The notes under the pieces are model-generated. The model was not told the origin of the DNA. It did not search any database and saw nothing but the letters and a program-made list of their open reading frames with translations. Below, one piece after another: positions 8,997 through 16,385 of a DNA stretch of 64,000 nucleotides; within the stretch, counting starts at the first letter, position 1; each line of letters opens with the position of its first letter. The position numbers and the translations under genes were made by a program. Location: the NCBI RefSeq assembly GCF_002224125.1, contig NZ_NCSM01000005.1, forward strand, positions 62,001 through 126,000. The letters run 5' to 3'. Source of the DNA: Streptomyces sp. NBS 14/10. Its GTDB lineage: Bacteria > Actinomycetota > Actinomycetes > Streptomycetales > Streptomycetaceae.

Positions 8997-9363
8997 CCAT
9001 ATCCGCCAGGAGCAGTGATCGGCCTCGATCCTAAGAGGTCGATCGAGCCTCTGGGTTCTGACTCACTGCTCGCGACGGATCGACAGCGAAGATCCTTGCA
9101 ACCCGGCCGACTTGGTGTCCCGCTGGCGTACCCGTTCGGGCGCTTTCCGCTCGCGTATGCCCGGGCCGAAAATGTATGGCTCTCACCGACGGGGGATGCG
9201 GTGAGAGCCATCTCCAGTATGGCATGGAATAGGCATCGAAGTGCCCGATCCGGGCTGCAAGTCTCGCATATATCCACAACTTTGGCCCCACGCGGCTCAG
9301 CCGCCTCAGCCCGCTCGCACCAATACTTCGTCTCTGCCGCTCCCCGGTGGTACCCCGCCCTGG
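8997..9363. other. Non-coding stretch with a strong stem-loop
   Basis: About 370 bp between two leftward genes. Apart from the stem-loop at 9176-9211 I see no gene; the possible open frames here have atypical composition and no ribosome binding sites. It must also carry the DUF4419 promoter. Confidence 0.5.
9176..9211 (-). terminator. 12-bp stem-loop downstream of methyltransferase
   Basis: ATGGCTCTCACC (9176-9187) pairs perfectly with GGTGAGAGCCAT (9200-9211) around a 12-nt loop. It lies about 150 nt past the stop of the leftward methyltransferase. There is no clear U-tract, as is common for Streptomyces terminators. Confidence 0.5.
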
Positions 9364-10104
9364 TCAAGGCAATTCGAGCTCGGCGCGATAACACTCAGTC
9401 ACATAGGGCATCTCCGTTGGACGCTTCGCGTCCAGCAGCGTGCGGACCCGGGCCAGCAACTCCTCCCGTGTCACGGGCTCCAGAGTGATCACGTAGCTGC
9501 GGGAGCCGATCATCGCCATGACCTCCCCAGCCGTCATCGGATGGCTCCACCGGAAGTCCTGCCGCTCGACGGACCCAAAAGGCGCGCCCACGCGCTCCAC
9601 TTGTCGGTCCTCCGTCGGCGCTGCGGCGTAGTCACGCAGGATCCGGTCCAGCTCTGCGACCCAGGGCACCGACACGTCACGAAGGTTCCACACCAGGCCA
9701 AGCCGCCCGGCTGGACGCAGCACCCGGGCAACTTCTGGGACCGCCCGCCGCGGGTTCACCCAGTGCCATGCCTGCGCGCAGACCAGAGTGTCCACGCTTG
9801 AGTCCGGTAGCGGGATCGACTCCCCTGTCCCGTCCAGAACTCGCACATCAGGGAGCACCTGGGAGAACTGCTCGCGCATCCCGGCCGAGGGTTCCACCGC
9901 GACGACATCCCGGCCTGGAGCCCGCAGCGCACGAGTCAGCTTGCCAGTGCCTGCGCCGAGATCGACCACGGTCCGTGCGCGATCGGGCACCAGCCAGGCC
10001 ACCGCCTCCGGCGGGTAAGGCGGGCGACCACGCTCATAGGCATCCGCTGCGGCTCCGAACGAGCCCGCCTGACGATACTTCTCCTGCTCTTCGGCCGTCG
10101 TCAT
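9364..10104 (-). CDS. Class I SAM-dependent methyltransferase
   Basis: A 246-residue enzyme of the UbiE/Methyltransf_11 type. The N-terminus has the usual AADAYERGRPPYPPEAV lead-in, followed by motif I VVDLGAGTGKLTRAL, acidic DVVAVEPSAGMR for the ribose, DGTGESIPLPDSSVD, and RVLRPAGRLGLVWN. These indicate SAM binding; the acceptor is unknown. The ATG at 10104 is favoured because GGCAGG lies 8 nt upstream; ATG 10113 sits too close to it. It is encoded alone, with a truncated MFS gene just upstream on the same strand. Confidence 0.85.
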   Translation of the reverse strand: MTTAEEQEKYRQAGSFGAAADAYERGRPPYPPEAVAWLVPDRARTVVDLGAGTGKLTRALRAPGRDVVAVEPSAGMREQFSQVLPDVRVLDGTGESIPLPDSSVDTLVCAQAWHWVNPRRAVPEVARVLRPAGRLGLVWNLRDVSVPWVAELDRILRDYAAAPTEDRQVERVGAPFGSVERQDFRWSHPMTAGEVMAMIGSRSYVITLEPVTREELLARVRTLLDAKRPTEMPYVTECYRAELELP

Positions 10105-10538
10105 GCCCGGCATCCTGCCAGTTGGCTGCTTCGTTGCAACCATGCGGACCGGGCGAAGGCTGTCCGAGAGGAGTAGCGGCTCAGGCCCAGCCGGGCGTTG
10201 GTGGGAGTGGCCACGTCGGTGGCGTGGGCGGGTGAGGTTCTGACACGAGGTGCGTGGCCTGTCCGCGACTGGAGAGCCAGGCGAGGAGCGCGTGGCCGGG
10301 CCCGGTGGAGGGTGTACCAGGCTGGGTGTCGCCAGCCCGCGAGGGCGGTGACCAGGGTGGGCCAGCGTTCGGTGGGCATGGCAGTTGCCTCGCCAAGCAT
10401 GCGGTCCAGGCTGCAACGCAGGCCCAGGTCGGCGGCGACCGCGGAGAGCGCCGGCTGGATGGCGTAGTTGTTCGCGATCGCCGTTGCGGCTATGGAGGCG
10501 AGAAGGAGTGTGCCGCCCCGGGCGAGAGGGCGCGTCAC
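10101..10538 (-). pseudogene. Truncated MFS transporter remnant
   Basis: The GTG at 10538 overlaps the XRE regulator stop (GTGA). The first 39 residues form a normal MFS N-terminus: basic TRPLARGG, one membrane span (TLLLASIAATAIANNYAI), then QPALSAVAADLG. After about 10425 all resemblance stops and the frame runs on for about 100 arginine-rich residues without a membrane segment. The rest of the transporter has been lost. The retained overlap shows it was once the translationally coupled target of the XRE regulator, as in intact regulator-MFS pairs. The 10105-10425 stretch holds no other recognisable gene. Confidence 0.65.
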
Positions 10539-11125
10539 GGTGTTGTGCCTCGGGTGAGGATGACGGCGTAGCGGCACTCGGTGTCGGTGGTGTTGGCGAA
10601 GACGCGCTCGGCGGGCTCGCCGAGTTCGATGGTGTCTCCGGTGTCGAGTTCGTGGACGGTGTCGCCGTCGTGGAAGGTCAGGTGGCCGTCGAGGACCCAG
10701 ACGATCTGGCGGATGAAAGCGAAGGCGGCGGCCGGATAGGGCACGCGGGCCCCGGGGGGCAGGCGGATCTCGGCGATCTCCGCTGGGAAGTGGGGGCCGG
10801 TGATCTGGCGGCGGCGGTAGCCGGTGGCGGGGTCGCGCCACTCGGCCGCGTCGGCCTGCCGGCGCACTTCCGGGACTCCGTCTGTGTCGTCCGGGGTTCC
10901 TTCGGCGAGGGCGAGCAGGGAGGCGACGCTGAGCTGGAAGGCGGCGGACAGCTTGCCGAGGACGACGGCGGTGGGGCTGCTCTCGCCGCGCTCGATCCGG
11001 TTGATCATGGCGCGGGAGACCCCGGAGGCATCCGCGAGCTGGGCCAGGGTCCACCTGCGGCGTTCGCGTTCGGTGCGGACGCGGGCTGCGATCTGCCCCA
11101 CCAGGGGATCTATTATGTTGGACAT
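10535..11125 (-). CDS. XRE-family regulator with cupin domain
   Basis: A 196-residue regulator. Residues about 10-65 are an XRE helix-turn-helix (WTLAQLADASGVSRAMINRI then ERGESSPTAVVLGKLS). Residues about 110-190 are a cupin barrel (FPAEIAEIRLPPGARVPYP, VWVLDGHLTFHDGD, LDTGDTIELGEPAERVF), presumed to sense a ligand. No Shine-Dalgarno sequence precedes the ATG, but TATATT lies 6 nt upstream of it, the position expected for a leaderless mRNA. Its start codon overlaps that of the divergent GNAT gene. It ends by overlapping the truncated MFS gene. Autoregulation through the start-site palindrome is inferred. Confidence 0.85.
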   Translation of the reverse strand: MSNIIDPLVGQIAARVRTERERRRWTLAQLADASGVSRAMINRIERGESSPTAVVLGKLSAAFQLSVASLLALAEGTPDDTDGVPEVRRQADAAEWRDPATGYRRRQITGPHFPAEIAEIRLPPGARVPYPAAAFAFIRQIVWVLDGHLTFHDGDTVHELDTGDTIELGEPAERVFANTTDTECRYAVILTRGTTP

Positions 11126-11137
11126 GAATCCAATATA
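11111..11137. promoter_or_regulatory. Face-to-face leaderless promoters and operator
   Basis: TATTAT (11111-11116) ends 7 nt before the rightward GNAT ATG at 11124. TATATT, read leftward (11137-11132), ends 6 nt before the leftward XRE ATG at 11125. The two ATG codons overlap. TTGGA (11118-11122) and TCCAA (11129-11133) form an inverted repeat with a 6-bp centre that covers both starts. A repressor bound here would block both transcripts. No clear -35 elements are visible. Confidence 0.6.
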
Positions 11138-11642
11138 CGAGAAAAGGCTGGCTGTGGAAGTGCGCCCGGCCCGCCCCGGTGACGCGGAGGCCATACGCGC
11201 CATCCGCAACCACGCGATCGAGCACTCGACGGCCCTGTGGACGCAGACCCCGCAGTCCCCCGCCGAGGGGGCCGCCTGGCTGGCCGTACATCTGGAGCGC
11301 GGATCGGCGTTCGTGGCCGAGGTGGAGGGCGAAGTGGCCGGGTTCGCGGTCTACGGACCCTGGCGAAAACTGGACGGATACCAGCACACGGTGGATGACT
11401 CGGTCTACGTCCGCGAAGACCGACACGGGCTCGGCATCGGCTCCGCGCTGCTGGCCGCCCTCATCGCGTCTGCGCGCGAAGCGGGCCACCACGTCATGAT
11501 CGCCGATATCGAAGCCGAGAACACCTCCTCGATCCGGCTGCATGAACGGTTCGGGTTCCACCATGTCGGCACGGTGCCGGAGGTCGGCTCCAAGTTCGGC
11601 CGATGGCTCGACCTGACGATCATGCGGCTGCCCCTGACCTGA
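11124..11642 (+). CDS. GNAT acetyltransferase (Pat/Bar-like)
   Basis: A 172-residue GNAT acetyltransferase. Visible motifs are VEVRPARPGDAEAIRAI at the N-terminus, YVREDRHGLGIGSALLAALI (the acetyl-CoA pyrophosphate loop R/QxxGxG/A), IADIEAENTSSIRLHERFGF and VGTVPEVGSKFGRWLDL. The order resembles phosphinothricin/methionine-sulfoximine N-acetyltransferases, so acetylation of a small amine is likely; substrate unproven. ATG 11124 would be leaderless. An in-frame GTG at 11154 with AAAAGG 6 nt upstream is a good alternative and still keeps the whole domain. It is divergent from, and probably controlled by, the XRE regulator. Confidence 0.85.
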   Translation: MNPIYEKRLAVEVRPARPGDAEAIRAIRNHAIEHSTALWTQTPQSPAEGAAWLAVHLERGSAFVAEVEGEVAGFAVYGPWRKLDGYQHTVDDSVYVREDRHGLGIGSALLAALIASAREAGHHVMIADIEAENTSSIRLHERFGFHHVGTVPEVGSKFGRWLDLTIMRLPLT

Positions 11643-11763
11643 GCCGCCGATGCAACCGTCGACGCGGGACGGCAGTCCTCACCACCGTGGCCGGACAGCC
11701 GGGGGCCTCACCCGGCTCGGGTGGCGGGTGGGCGGCTCAGGTGGCGGGTGGGGTGCACGCCTG

Positions 11764-12462
11764 TCAACTGGGCGGATGGAGAGCGGTAATGCCGGCGAGG
11801 ACGAGATCGATCCCGGCGAGGAACTGTTCGCGGTCGTCATGCTCGCGTACCTGGTCCGCGACGGCCCGGGTGAACGGGTAGTCGTCAGGGTCGAGCTCTT
11901 CCCATGTCGTCGATACGGCGTCGAGGAACTCGGCGCGATCCACCTTGGGCCCGAGAACGCGGGCGTTCGCGGCGTTCTGGCCGGCGGCGCCCAGGATGTA
12001 GTGCATCAACGCCGAGGTCGCCGTGAACCAGTTGCCCTCGGGCACACCCAGCGCGCGGACCCGTCGGCCGATGCTTTCGAAGATCCGCGGTGTCACCGAC
12101 CCCCAGGGGCTGCGCGAGAGCTGCGTGGCGAGCTGTGTGGCGAGCCACGGGTGTTCGTCGATCGATTCGAACAGGCCGAGCGCGACGGCGCGGATCTCGT
12201 CCTGCGGCGAGCCCGGAGACTCGGCGGGCTCGATGGTCAGAGCAGTGGCGACTACGGCGTCAGTGGCGGCGTCGAGCAGCTCGCCCTTGTTCGCCACATG
12301 CCAATAGATCGCACCGGGCCCGGTGGCGAGGCGCTCGGTCAGCGCCCGGAACGTCAGCCCGCCCTCCCCGGCCGTGTCGAGCAGCTCGACGGCGGCCTCG
12401 ACGATGCGCTCGCGGGAGAGCGCCTCGGTGCGCCGCTGTGACCGGCGTGTCCGCGTTGCCAT
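11764..12462 (-). CDS. TetR-family repressor
   Basis: A 232-residue TetR-type regulator. The N-terminal helix-turn-helix spans residues about 20-65 (RERIVEAAVELLDTAGEGGL, TFRALTERLATGPGAIYWHV, NKGELLDAATDAVV). The C-terminal helical ligand domain (TetR_C_1-like) ends FLAGIDLVLAGITAL. No Shine-Dalgarno sequence precedes ATG 12462, so it may be leaderless. It is divergent from the TetX-like monooxygenase, and three regularly spaced palindromic boxes lie between them. By analogy with TetR/monooxygenase pairs it probably represses the monooxygenase until a ligand binds; that is inference. Confidence 0.88.
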   Translation of the reverse strand: MATRTRRSQRRTEALSRERIVEAAVELLDTAGEGGLTFRALTERLATGPGAIYWHVANKGELLDAATDAVVATALTIEPAESPGSPQDEIRAVALGLFESIDEHPWLATQLATQLSRSPWGSVTPRIFESIGRRVRALGVPEGNWFTATSALMHYILGAAGQNAANARVLGPKVDRAEFLDAVSTTWEELDPDDYPFTRAVADQVREHDDREQFLAGIDLVLAGITALHPPS

Positions 12463-12481
12463 GCGGCCATTTTGACATATC

Positions 12482-12532
12482 TGGAGCACTGTTCCAATAT
12501 GGAGCACCGTTCCGGACTGGAGCGCCGTTCCA
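12482..12532. promoter_or_regulatory. Triple operator, 18-bp period
   Basis: Three 15-bp boxes start exactly 18 bp apart: TGGAGCACTGTTCCA (12482-12496), TGGAGCACCGTTCCG (12500-12514), TGGAGCGCCGTTCCA (12518-12532). Each is an imperfect palindrome (GGAGC..GTTCC). They lie between the divergent TetR and monooxygenase genes and are the probable repressor sites. Confidence 0.7.
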
Positions 12533-12601
12533 GTGATGGAACGACATACCAGAGAGGCCGACCGGACCTGACCGGGCGGCCTCGATCCCGAAGGAGTCAC
12601 G

Positions 12602-13726
12602 ATGCGCACTCCCGTCACGATCATCGGCGGCGGCCTCGGCGGCCTCACACTCGCCCGCGTCCTGCACATCCACGGAATCCCGGCCACGGTCTACGAGGCG
12701 GAGCCCTCCCCGACGGCGCGCGCGCAGGGCGGGATGCTCGACATCCACGACTACAACGGCCAGCCGGCTCTCCAGGCGGCAGGCTTGATCGACGAGTTCC
12801 GCGGCCTCATCCTGGAGGGCCGCGAGGCGACACGGGTCCTCGCCCCGGACGGGACCGTCCTGCTCGACGAACCCGACGACGGCACGGGCGGGCGCCCCGA
12901 GGTGCAGCGCGGTGAGCTGCGACGGATCCTGCTCGACTCACTCCCGGCCGACACCGTCCGGTGGGGGCACAAGGTCAGCGGCGTCCGTGCCCTCGGTGAC
13001 AGCCGCCACGAGGTGACCTTCGCCGACGGCACCACCATCGCCACGAGCCTGCTGGTCGGTGCGGACGGCGCGTGGTCACGGATCCGGCCGCTGCTCTCCC
13101 CCGCCACACCCGAGTACGCCGACATATCGTTCGTCGAGACCTACCTGTTCGACGCCGACACCCGGCACCCTGCCAGCGCGAAAGTGGTGGGCGGTGGGGC
13201 GCTGTTCGCGCTCTCGCCGGGGAAGGGGATCCAGGCGCACCGGGAGAGCGGCGGGACCCTCCACACCTACCTGGCGTTCCGCAGGTCGCAGGACTGGTTC
13301 TCCGGTATCGATTTCACCGAACCCGCCGCGGCCACCGCCCGCATTGTTCAGGAGTTCGACGGCTGGGCACCGGAGCTCACCGCGCTGATCACCGACGCTG
13401 ACACCGCCCCGGTCCTGCGCCCCATCTACACCCTGCCCATGGAACATCAGTGGGATCGGGTGCCGGGGGTGACCCTGCTCGGCGACGCCGCCCACCTCAT
13501 GCCAGCGTCCGGCGAAGGCGCCAACCTGGCCATGTACGACGGCGCCGAACTCGGCAAGGCCCTCGCCGCCCACCCCGAAGACACCGAGGCCGCGCTCGCC
13601 GAATACGAACAGGCCATGTTCCCCCGGAGCGCTGCGGCCGCCGCTGACGCCGTCCGCATCCACGAGGCCATCTTCGGCGACAACGCGCCCCAGGGCCTGA
13701 CCAACATGATCACCGGACACGAGTAG
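12602..13726 (+). CDS. FAD-dependent monooxygenase, TetX-like
   Basis: A 374-residue group A flavoprotein monooxygenase. It has the dinucleotide motif TIIGGGLGGLTLARVL at the N-terminus, GADGAWSRIRPLL in the middle (DG motif), and the second FAD motif GDAAHLMPASGEGANLAMYD near residue 300. The overall order matches TetX-type proteins, which hydroxylate tetracyclines and related aromatics using NADPH and oxygen. Drug inactivation is possible, but many homologues act on other substrates. AAGGAG precedes ATG 12602 with a 6-nt spacer. It is divergent from the TetR gene and probably derepressed by a ligand through the triple operator. A 7-bp hairpin follows the stop. Confidence 0.88.
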   Translation: MRTPVTIIGGGLGGLTLARVLHIHGIPATVYEAEPSPTARAQGGMLDIHDYNGQPALQAAGLIDEFRGLILEGREATRVLAPDGTVLLDEPDDGTGGRPEVQRGELRRILLDSLPADTVRWGHKVSGVRALGDSRHEVTFADGTTIATSLLVGADGAWSRIRPLLSPATPEYADISFVETYLFDADTRHPASAKVVGGGALFALSPGKGIQAHRESGGTLHTYLAFRRSQDWFSGIDFTEPAAATARIVQEFDGWAPELTALITDADTAPVLRPIYTLPMEHQWDRVPGVTLLGDAAHLMPASGEGANLAMYDGAELGKALAAHPEDTEAALAEYEQAMFPRSAAAAADAVRIHEAIFGDNAPQGLTNMITGHE

Positions 13727-13741
13727 ACCCCATGAGCCGCT

Positions 13742-13759
13742 GGTCGCGTCGCCGCGACC
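13742..13759 (+). terminator. Hairpin after TetX-like gene
   Basis: GGTCGCG (13742-13748) and CGCGACC (13753-13759) form a 7-bp stem with a TCGC loop 15 nt after the monooxygenase stop. Outer arms CATGAGC (13731-13737) and GCTCATG (13784-13790) can extend it. No U-tract is present. Confidence 0.45.
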
Positions 13760-13971
13760 GTTGCCGCCCCGGGCCTCCGGCTCGCTCATGACTCGCCAGA
13801 GAGCCCAGGGAGGCCCCCGCCTCTTTCGCCGTCTGACCCCACGCATCATCCGCCCCGTCGTCACCGGCCAGTTCCACGTCGACGAGAACCTCATCGCCTC
13901 CCGCTTGCACCGGACAGCCGGCCGGCGCCGCGACTCCCCGGACACGCCCTGAGGGACGTACCGGAAGGGGA

Positions 13972-14667
13972 TCAAGCCGAAGTGGCGAGTTCGACGAGGT
14001 GCCGGGCCGTGCCGGCAGGATCGACGATCTGATGGAGGTGTGCGCCGGGCAGGTGCGCCACCCGCCAGCCACGTTCGCGCGCCTCGGCGGAGAGGTCGTC
14101 GTACGGGGGGCCGAACAGCAGGTAGGAGCAGGGGTGGTCATCCCAGCCGTCGGGCACCGGGATGTGCTGCTCGTAGTAGGACAGCGGCAGGGTGGGCTGC
14201 TCCTCGGTGACTGTCTGCCGCATCATCGGATCAGAGAACATGGGTGCGACGTCCACCTCGTCCCACCAGTCGGTCCAGCGCGGCAGCCTGCCATTCACAG
14301 CCATCGGGCGAAGGAACTCCAGCAACTCGGGCGAGGCGACAGGAGTTGGCCCGACCCTGGCTGGCAGCGCGGCATCGACGAAGATCGAGTTGGTGACCGG
14401 ATGGTCCAGGCCCGAGCGAATCGCCGGGAGAAACAAGCCTGCGTTGCTGTGTGCCACCAACGTGACAGGGCTGCCGGCCGAGACCTGCCGCAGGTCGTCG
14501 CGGACGGCACTGACGACGCGGGGCCAGAACGGCGGAGCACCTGCGCCAATGTGCAATAGGGACGGCACCCGTACCTGGTATCCCGCCGCCGTCAGGTGCT
14601 CAGCCACGGGGTGCCAGGTCGAGGGACCCACGGACGGACTGTGCACAAGAACGAACATCGGCTGCAT
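13972..14667 (-). CDS. Alpha/beta hydrolase
   Basis: A 231-residue soluble protein of the alpha/beta-hydrolase fold. It opens MFVLVHSPSVGPSTWHPVAE (strand, oxyanion region). The nucleophile elbow reads LVAHSNAGLFLP, with Ser at about residue 83. The C-terminal catalytic His is in LPGAHLHQIVDPAGTA. The usual GxSxG is thus HSNAG, where the first position is His, as in several actinobacterial members. Substrate unknown. AGGA lies 7 nt before ATG 14667. It is monocistronic, and the downstream space to the monooxygenase gene holds only a short arginine-rich open frame (ATG 13788) that is not convincing as a gene. Confidence 0.8.
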   Translation of the reverse strand: MQPMFVLVHSPSVGPSTWHPVAEHLTAAGYQVRVPSLLHIGAGAPPFWPRVVSAVRDDLRQVSAGSPVTLVAHSNAGLFLPAIRSGLDHPVTNSIFVDAALPARVGPTPVASPELLEFLRPMAVNGRLPRWTDWWDEVDVAPMFSDPMMRQTVTEEQPTLPLSYYEQHIPVPDGWDDHPCSYLLFGPPYDDLSAEARERGWRVAHLPGAHLHQIVDPAGTARHLVELATSA

Positions 14668-14851
14668 GTGATGATCCTGTCGCCCATGCCATCGGAGCCG
14701 CGACAGTCTTAGCCGACGGCAGAACACTTCGCTTCGAAGCAGTTCACGCGCTGCCGAGCGGTATTCGAGAGTGGGACCACCCCTATCGGGTGCCTTTCTC
14801 GCCCAGAGCTGGTCCGGGTCTCACCATGGCGGGCCAGCGCCTCCCTCCGGA

Positions 14852-15292
14852 TCACCGCACTCCGCTGATCCTCCGCAGCATCTCCAGGAACTGCTCCCGC
14901 TCGGCTGCCGAAAGCGGGGCCAGGAGTTCGTCGTTGGCCGACTCCCCCGCCTTCGTGCACTCCTCGAGGCGCCGCTCGCCCTCGACGGTGAGGCTCACCG
15001 CGTTCTTGCGGCGGTCGGCCGGGTCGGGGGCGCGTACGACGAGGCCCGCCGCCTGAAGATCGTTGAGGATGCCGACCATGTCCTTTGGGTCGAGCGAGAC
15101 GGTCCTGCCCAGTTCGGCCTGGGCAACCGGGCCGAGATCCGCCACGGCCGCAAGAACCACGTGATGCCACATCTTCATGTCGTGTCGCGCAAGCACCTCC
15201 GCGACCAGGCCGCGCCCGCGGGCCGCCGCCCGGCCGAGGAGCCAGCTCGGGAGGGCGCGGATTCGGCTGGGCGCCGGCGGGTTCTCTGCCAT
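14852..15292 (-). CDS. MarR-family regulator
   Basis: A 146-residue winged-helix regulator. The core is MWHHVVLAAVADLGPVAQAE, LGRTVSLDPKDMVGILNDLQ (recognition helix), AGLVVRAPDPADRRKNAVSL (beta wing with the conserved DRR) and a C-terminal dimerisation helix (LEECTKAGESANDELLAPLS). The start at ATG 15292 is just outside a large inverted repeat. It is divergent from the quinone oxidoreductase gene, a common arrangement in which a MarR protein represses a detoxifying reductase and itself. Confidence 0.87.
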   Translation of the reverse strand: MAENPPAPSRIRALPSWLLGRAAARGRGLVAEVLARHDMKMWHHVVLAAVADLGPVAQAELGRTVSLDPKDMVGILNDLQAAGLVVRAPDPADRRKNAVSLTVEGERRLEECTKAGESANDELLAPLSAAEREQFLEMLRRISGVR

Positions 15293-15316
15293 GCACGGCA
15301 GCATACCGAGAAAACG

Positions 15317-15359
15317 TTGGACTTCCCAACGACCTTCTGGATATCGTTGGGAAGTCCAA
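15317..15359. promoter_or_regulatory. MarR operator, perfect 15-bp inverted repeat
   Basis: TTGGACTTCCCAACG (15317-15331) and CGTTGGGAAGTCCAA (15345-15359) are perfect inverted copies around a 13-bp spacer. Each arm also contains its own TTGG-N5-CCAA dyad, giving two sites 30 bp apart centre to centre, in the MarR/oxidoreductase divergent gap. Confidence 0.75.
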
Positions 15360-15391
15360 TGAATCCCAAGGATGTCGGGAGGCGATCGCGC

Positions 15392-16315
15392 ATGCGGCGC
15401 ATTCGGTACGAACACATCGGCGGCCCCGAAGCCCTGTTCCAGGAAGAGGTCCCCGTCCCGGAGCCCGGAGCCGGTGAACTGCTCGTCAGGGTCGAGGCGA
15501 TCGGCGTCACGCTCCCCGTCGTACGCAAAGTGCGCGAGGGTACGCGGCCCATCCCGCTCGGTGGCGAGCTGGCCGGTGAAGTGGTGCGCGTCGGTGAAGA
15601 CGTGAGCGGATTCGCGCCGGGTGACCGGGTCACCGGGCTCTGCTTCGGGCATGGGTATGCGGAGTACGCGCTGCTGCCCGCCGCGATGGCCTCACCCATC
15701 CCGGCGGGCGCCACCGCCAAGGACGCCGTAGCGCTGGTCCGCAGCGGGGTGGTGGCGCTCGGTGCGCTGGACGCCGCGCGCCCGGAGAAGGGCGAGTCGG
15801 TTCTGGTCACCGCGGCGGCGAGTGGGGTCGGCCATCTCGCCCTGCAGTTGGCCCGGCTGAGGGGTGCCTCACGCGTCGTCGCCGCCGTGGGCGATCCCGC
15901 CAAGGCGGACTTCGTACGCTCCTTCGGCGCCGGTGCCGTGGTGACATACGACCAGGGCGGCTGGGGCGAGCCGGTCGACATCGTGCTCGACGCGGTCGGT
16001 GGCGAACTGCTCACACCGGCCGTCAAGGCGCTCGCGCCTGGTGGGCGGCTGGTCGCGTACAGCTCGGGCGGCGGCACCATCGAGGCGTACGACCTCCTCG
16101 TGGGCGGCAAGTCGGCCATCGGGTTCCAGGTGGCGATCGTGGCCAGAACCCAGCCACAGCGGTATGCGGGGTGGATCGAGGAGCTGTGGAGGCTGTTCGG
16201 TGAGGGTGCGCTGCGGCCCGCGGTCCACGCCGAGTTCGCCCTCGCAGACGCGGCACGGGCGCACGCGACGATCGAGGGCCGGGCCAATCAGGGAAAGGTC
16301 GTCCTGGTGCCCTAG
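15392..16315 (+). CDS. Zinc-independent quinone oxidoreductase (MDR)
   Basis: A 307-residue member of the medium-chain reductase superfamily, QOR branch. An N-terminal GroES-like domain (YEHIGGPEALFQEEVPVPEP, GGELAGEVVRVGEDVSGFAP) is followed by a Rossmann domain with the NADPH motif AAASGVGHLALQLARL. The zinc-ligand cysteines of alcohol dehydrogenases are absent, as expected for NADPH:quinone or enone reductases. ATG 15392 has GGGAGG 9 nt upstream. An in-frame ATG at 15359 lies inside the MarR operator and is unlikely. The divergent MarR gene probably controls it in response to an electrophile or quinone. Confidence 0.85.
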   Translation: MRRIRYEHIGGPEALFQEEVPVPEPGAGELLVRVEAIGVTLPVVRKVREGTRPIPLGGELAGEVVRVGEDVSGFAPGDRVTGLCFGHGYAEYALLPAAMASPIPAGATAKDAVALVRSGVVALGALDAARPEKGESVLVTAAASGVGHLALQLARLRGASRVVAAVGDPAKADFVRSFGAGAVVTYDQGGWGEPVDIVLDAVGGELLTPAVKALAPGGRLVAYSSGGGTIEAYDLLVGGKSAIGFQVAIVARTQPQRYAGWIEELWRLFGEGALRPAVHAEFALADAARAHATIEGRANQGKVVLVP

Positions 16316-16385
16316 GACCGGTCCAGGACCCCAGCCGCCGCGTAGGCCCTTCAGGCCCATGGCCCGCATTGCCCCTCCATGGCCC

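Noticed and set aside
13788..13952. Small arginine-rich gene after the TetX-like gene
   Set aside because: No ribosome binding site, odd composition, and it overlaps the outer arms of the terminator-like hairpin.
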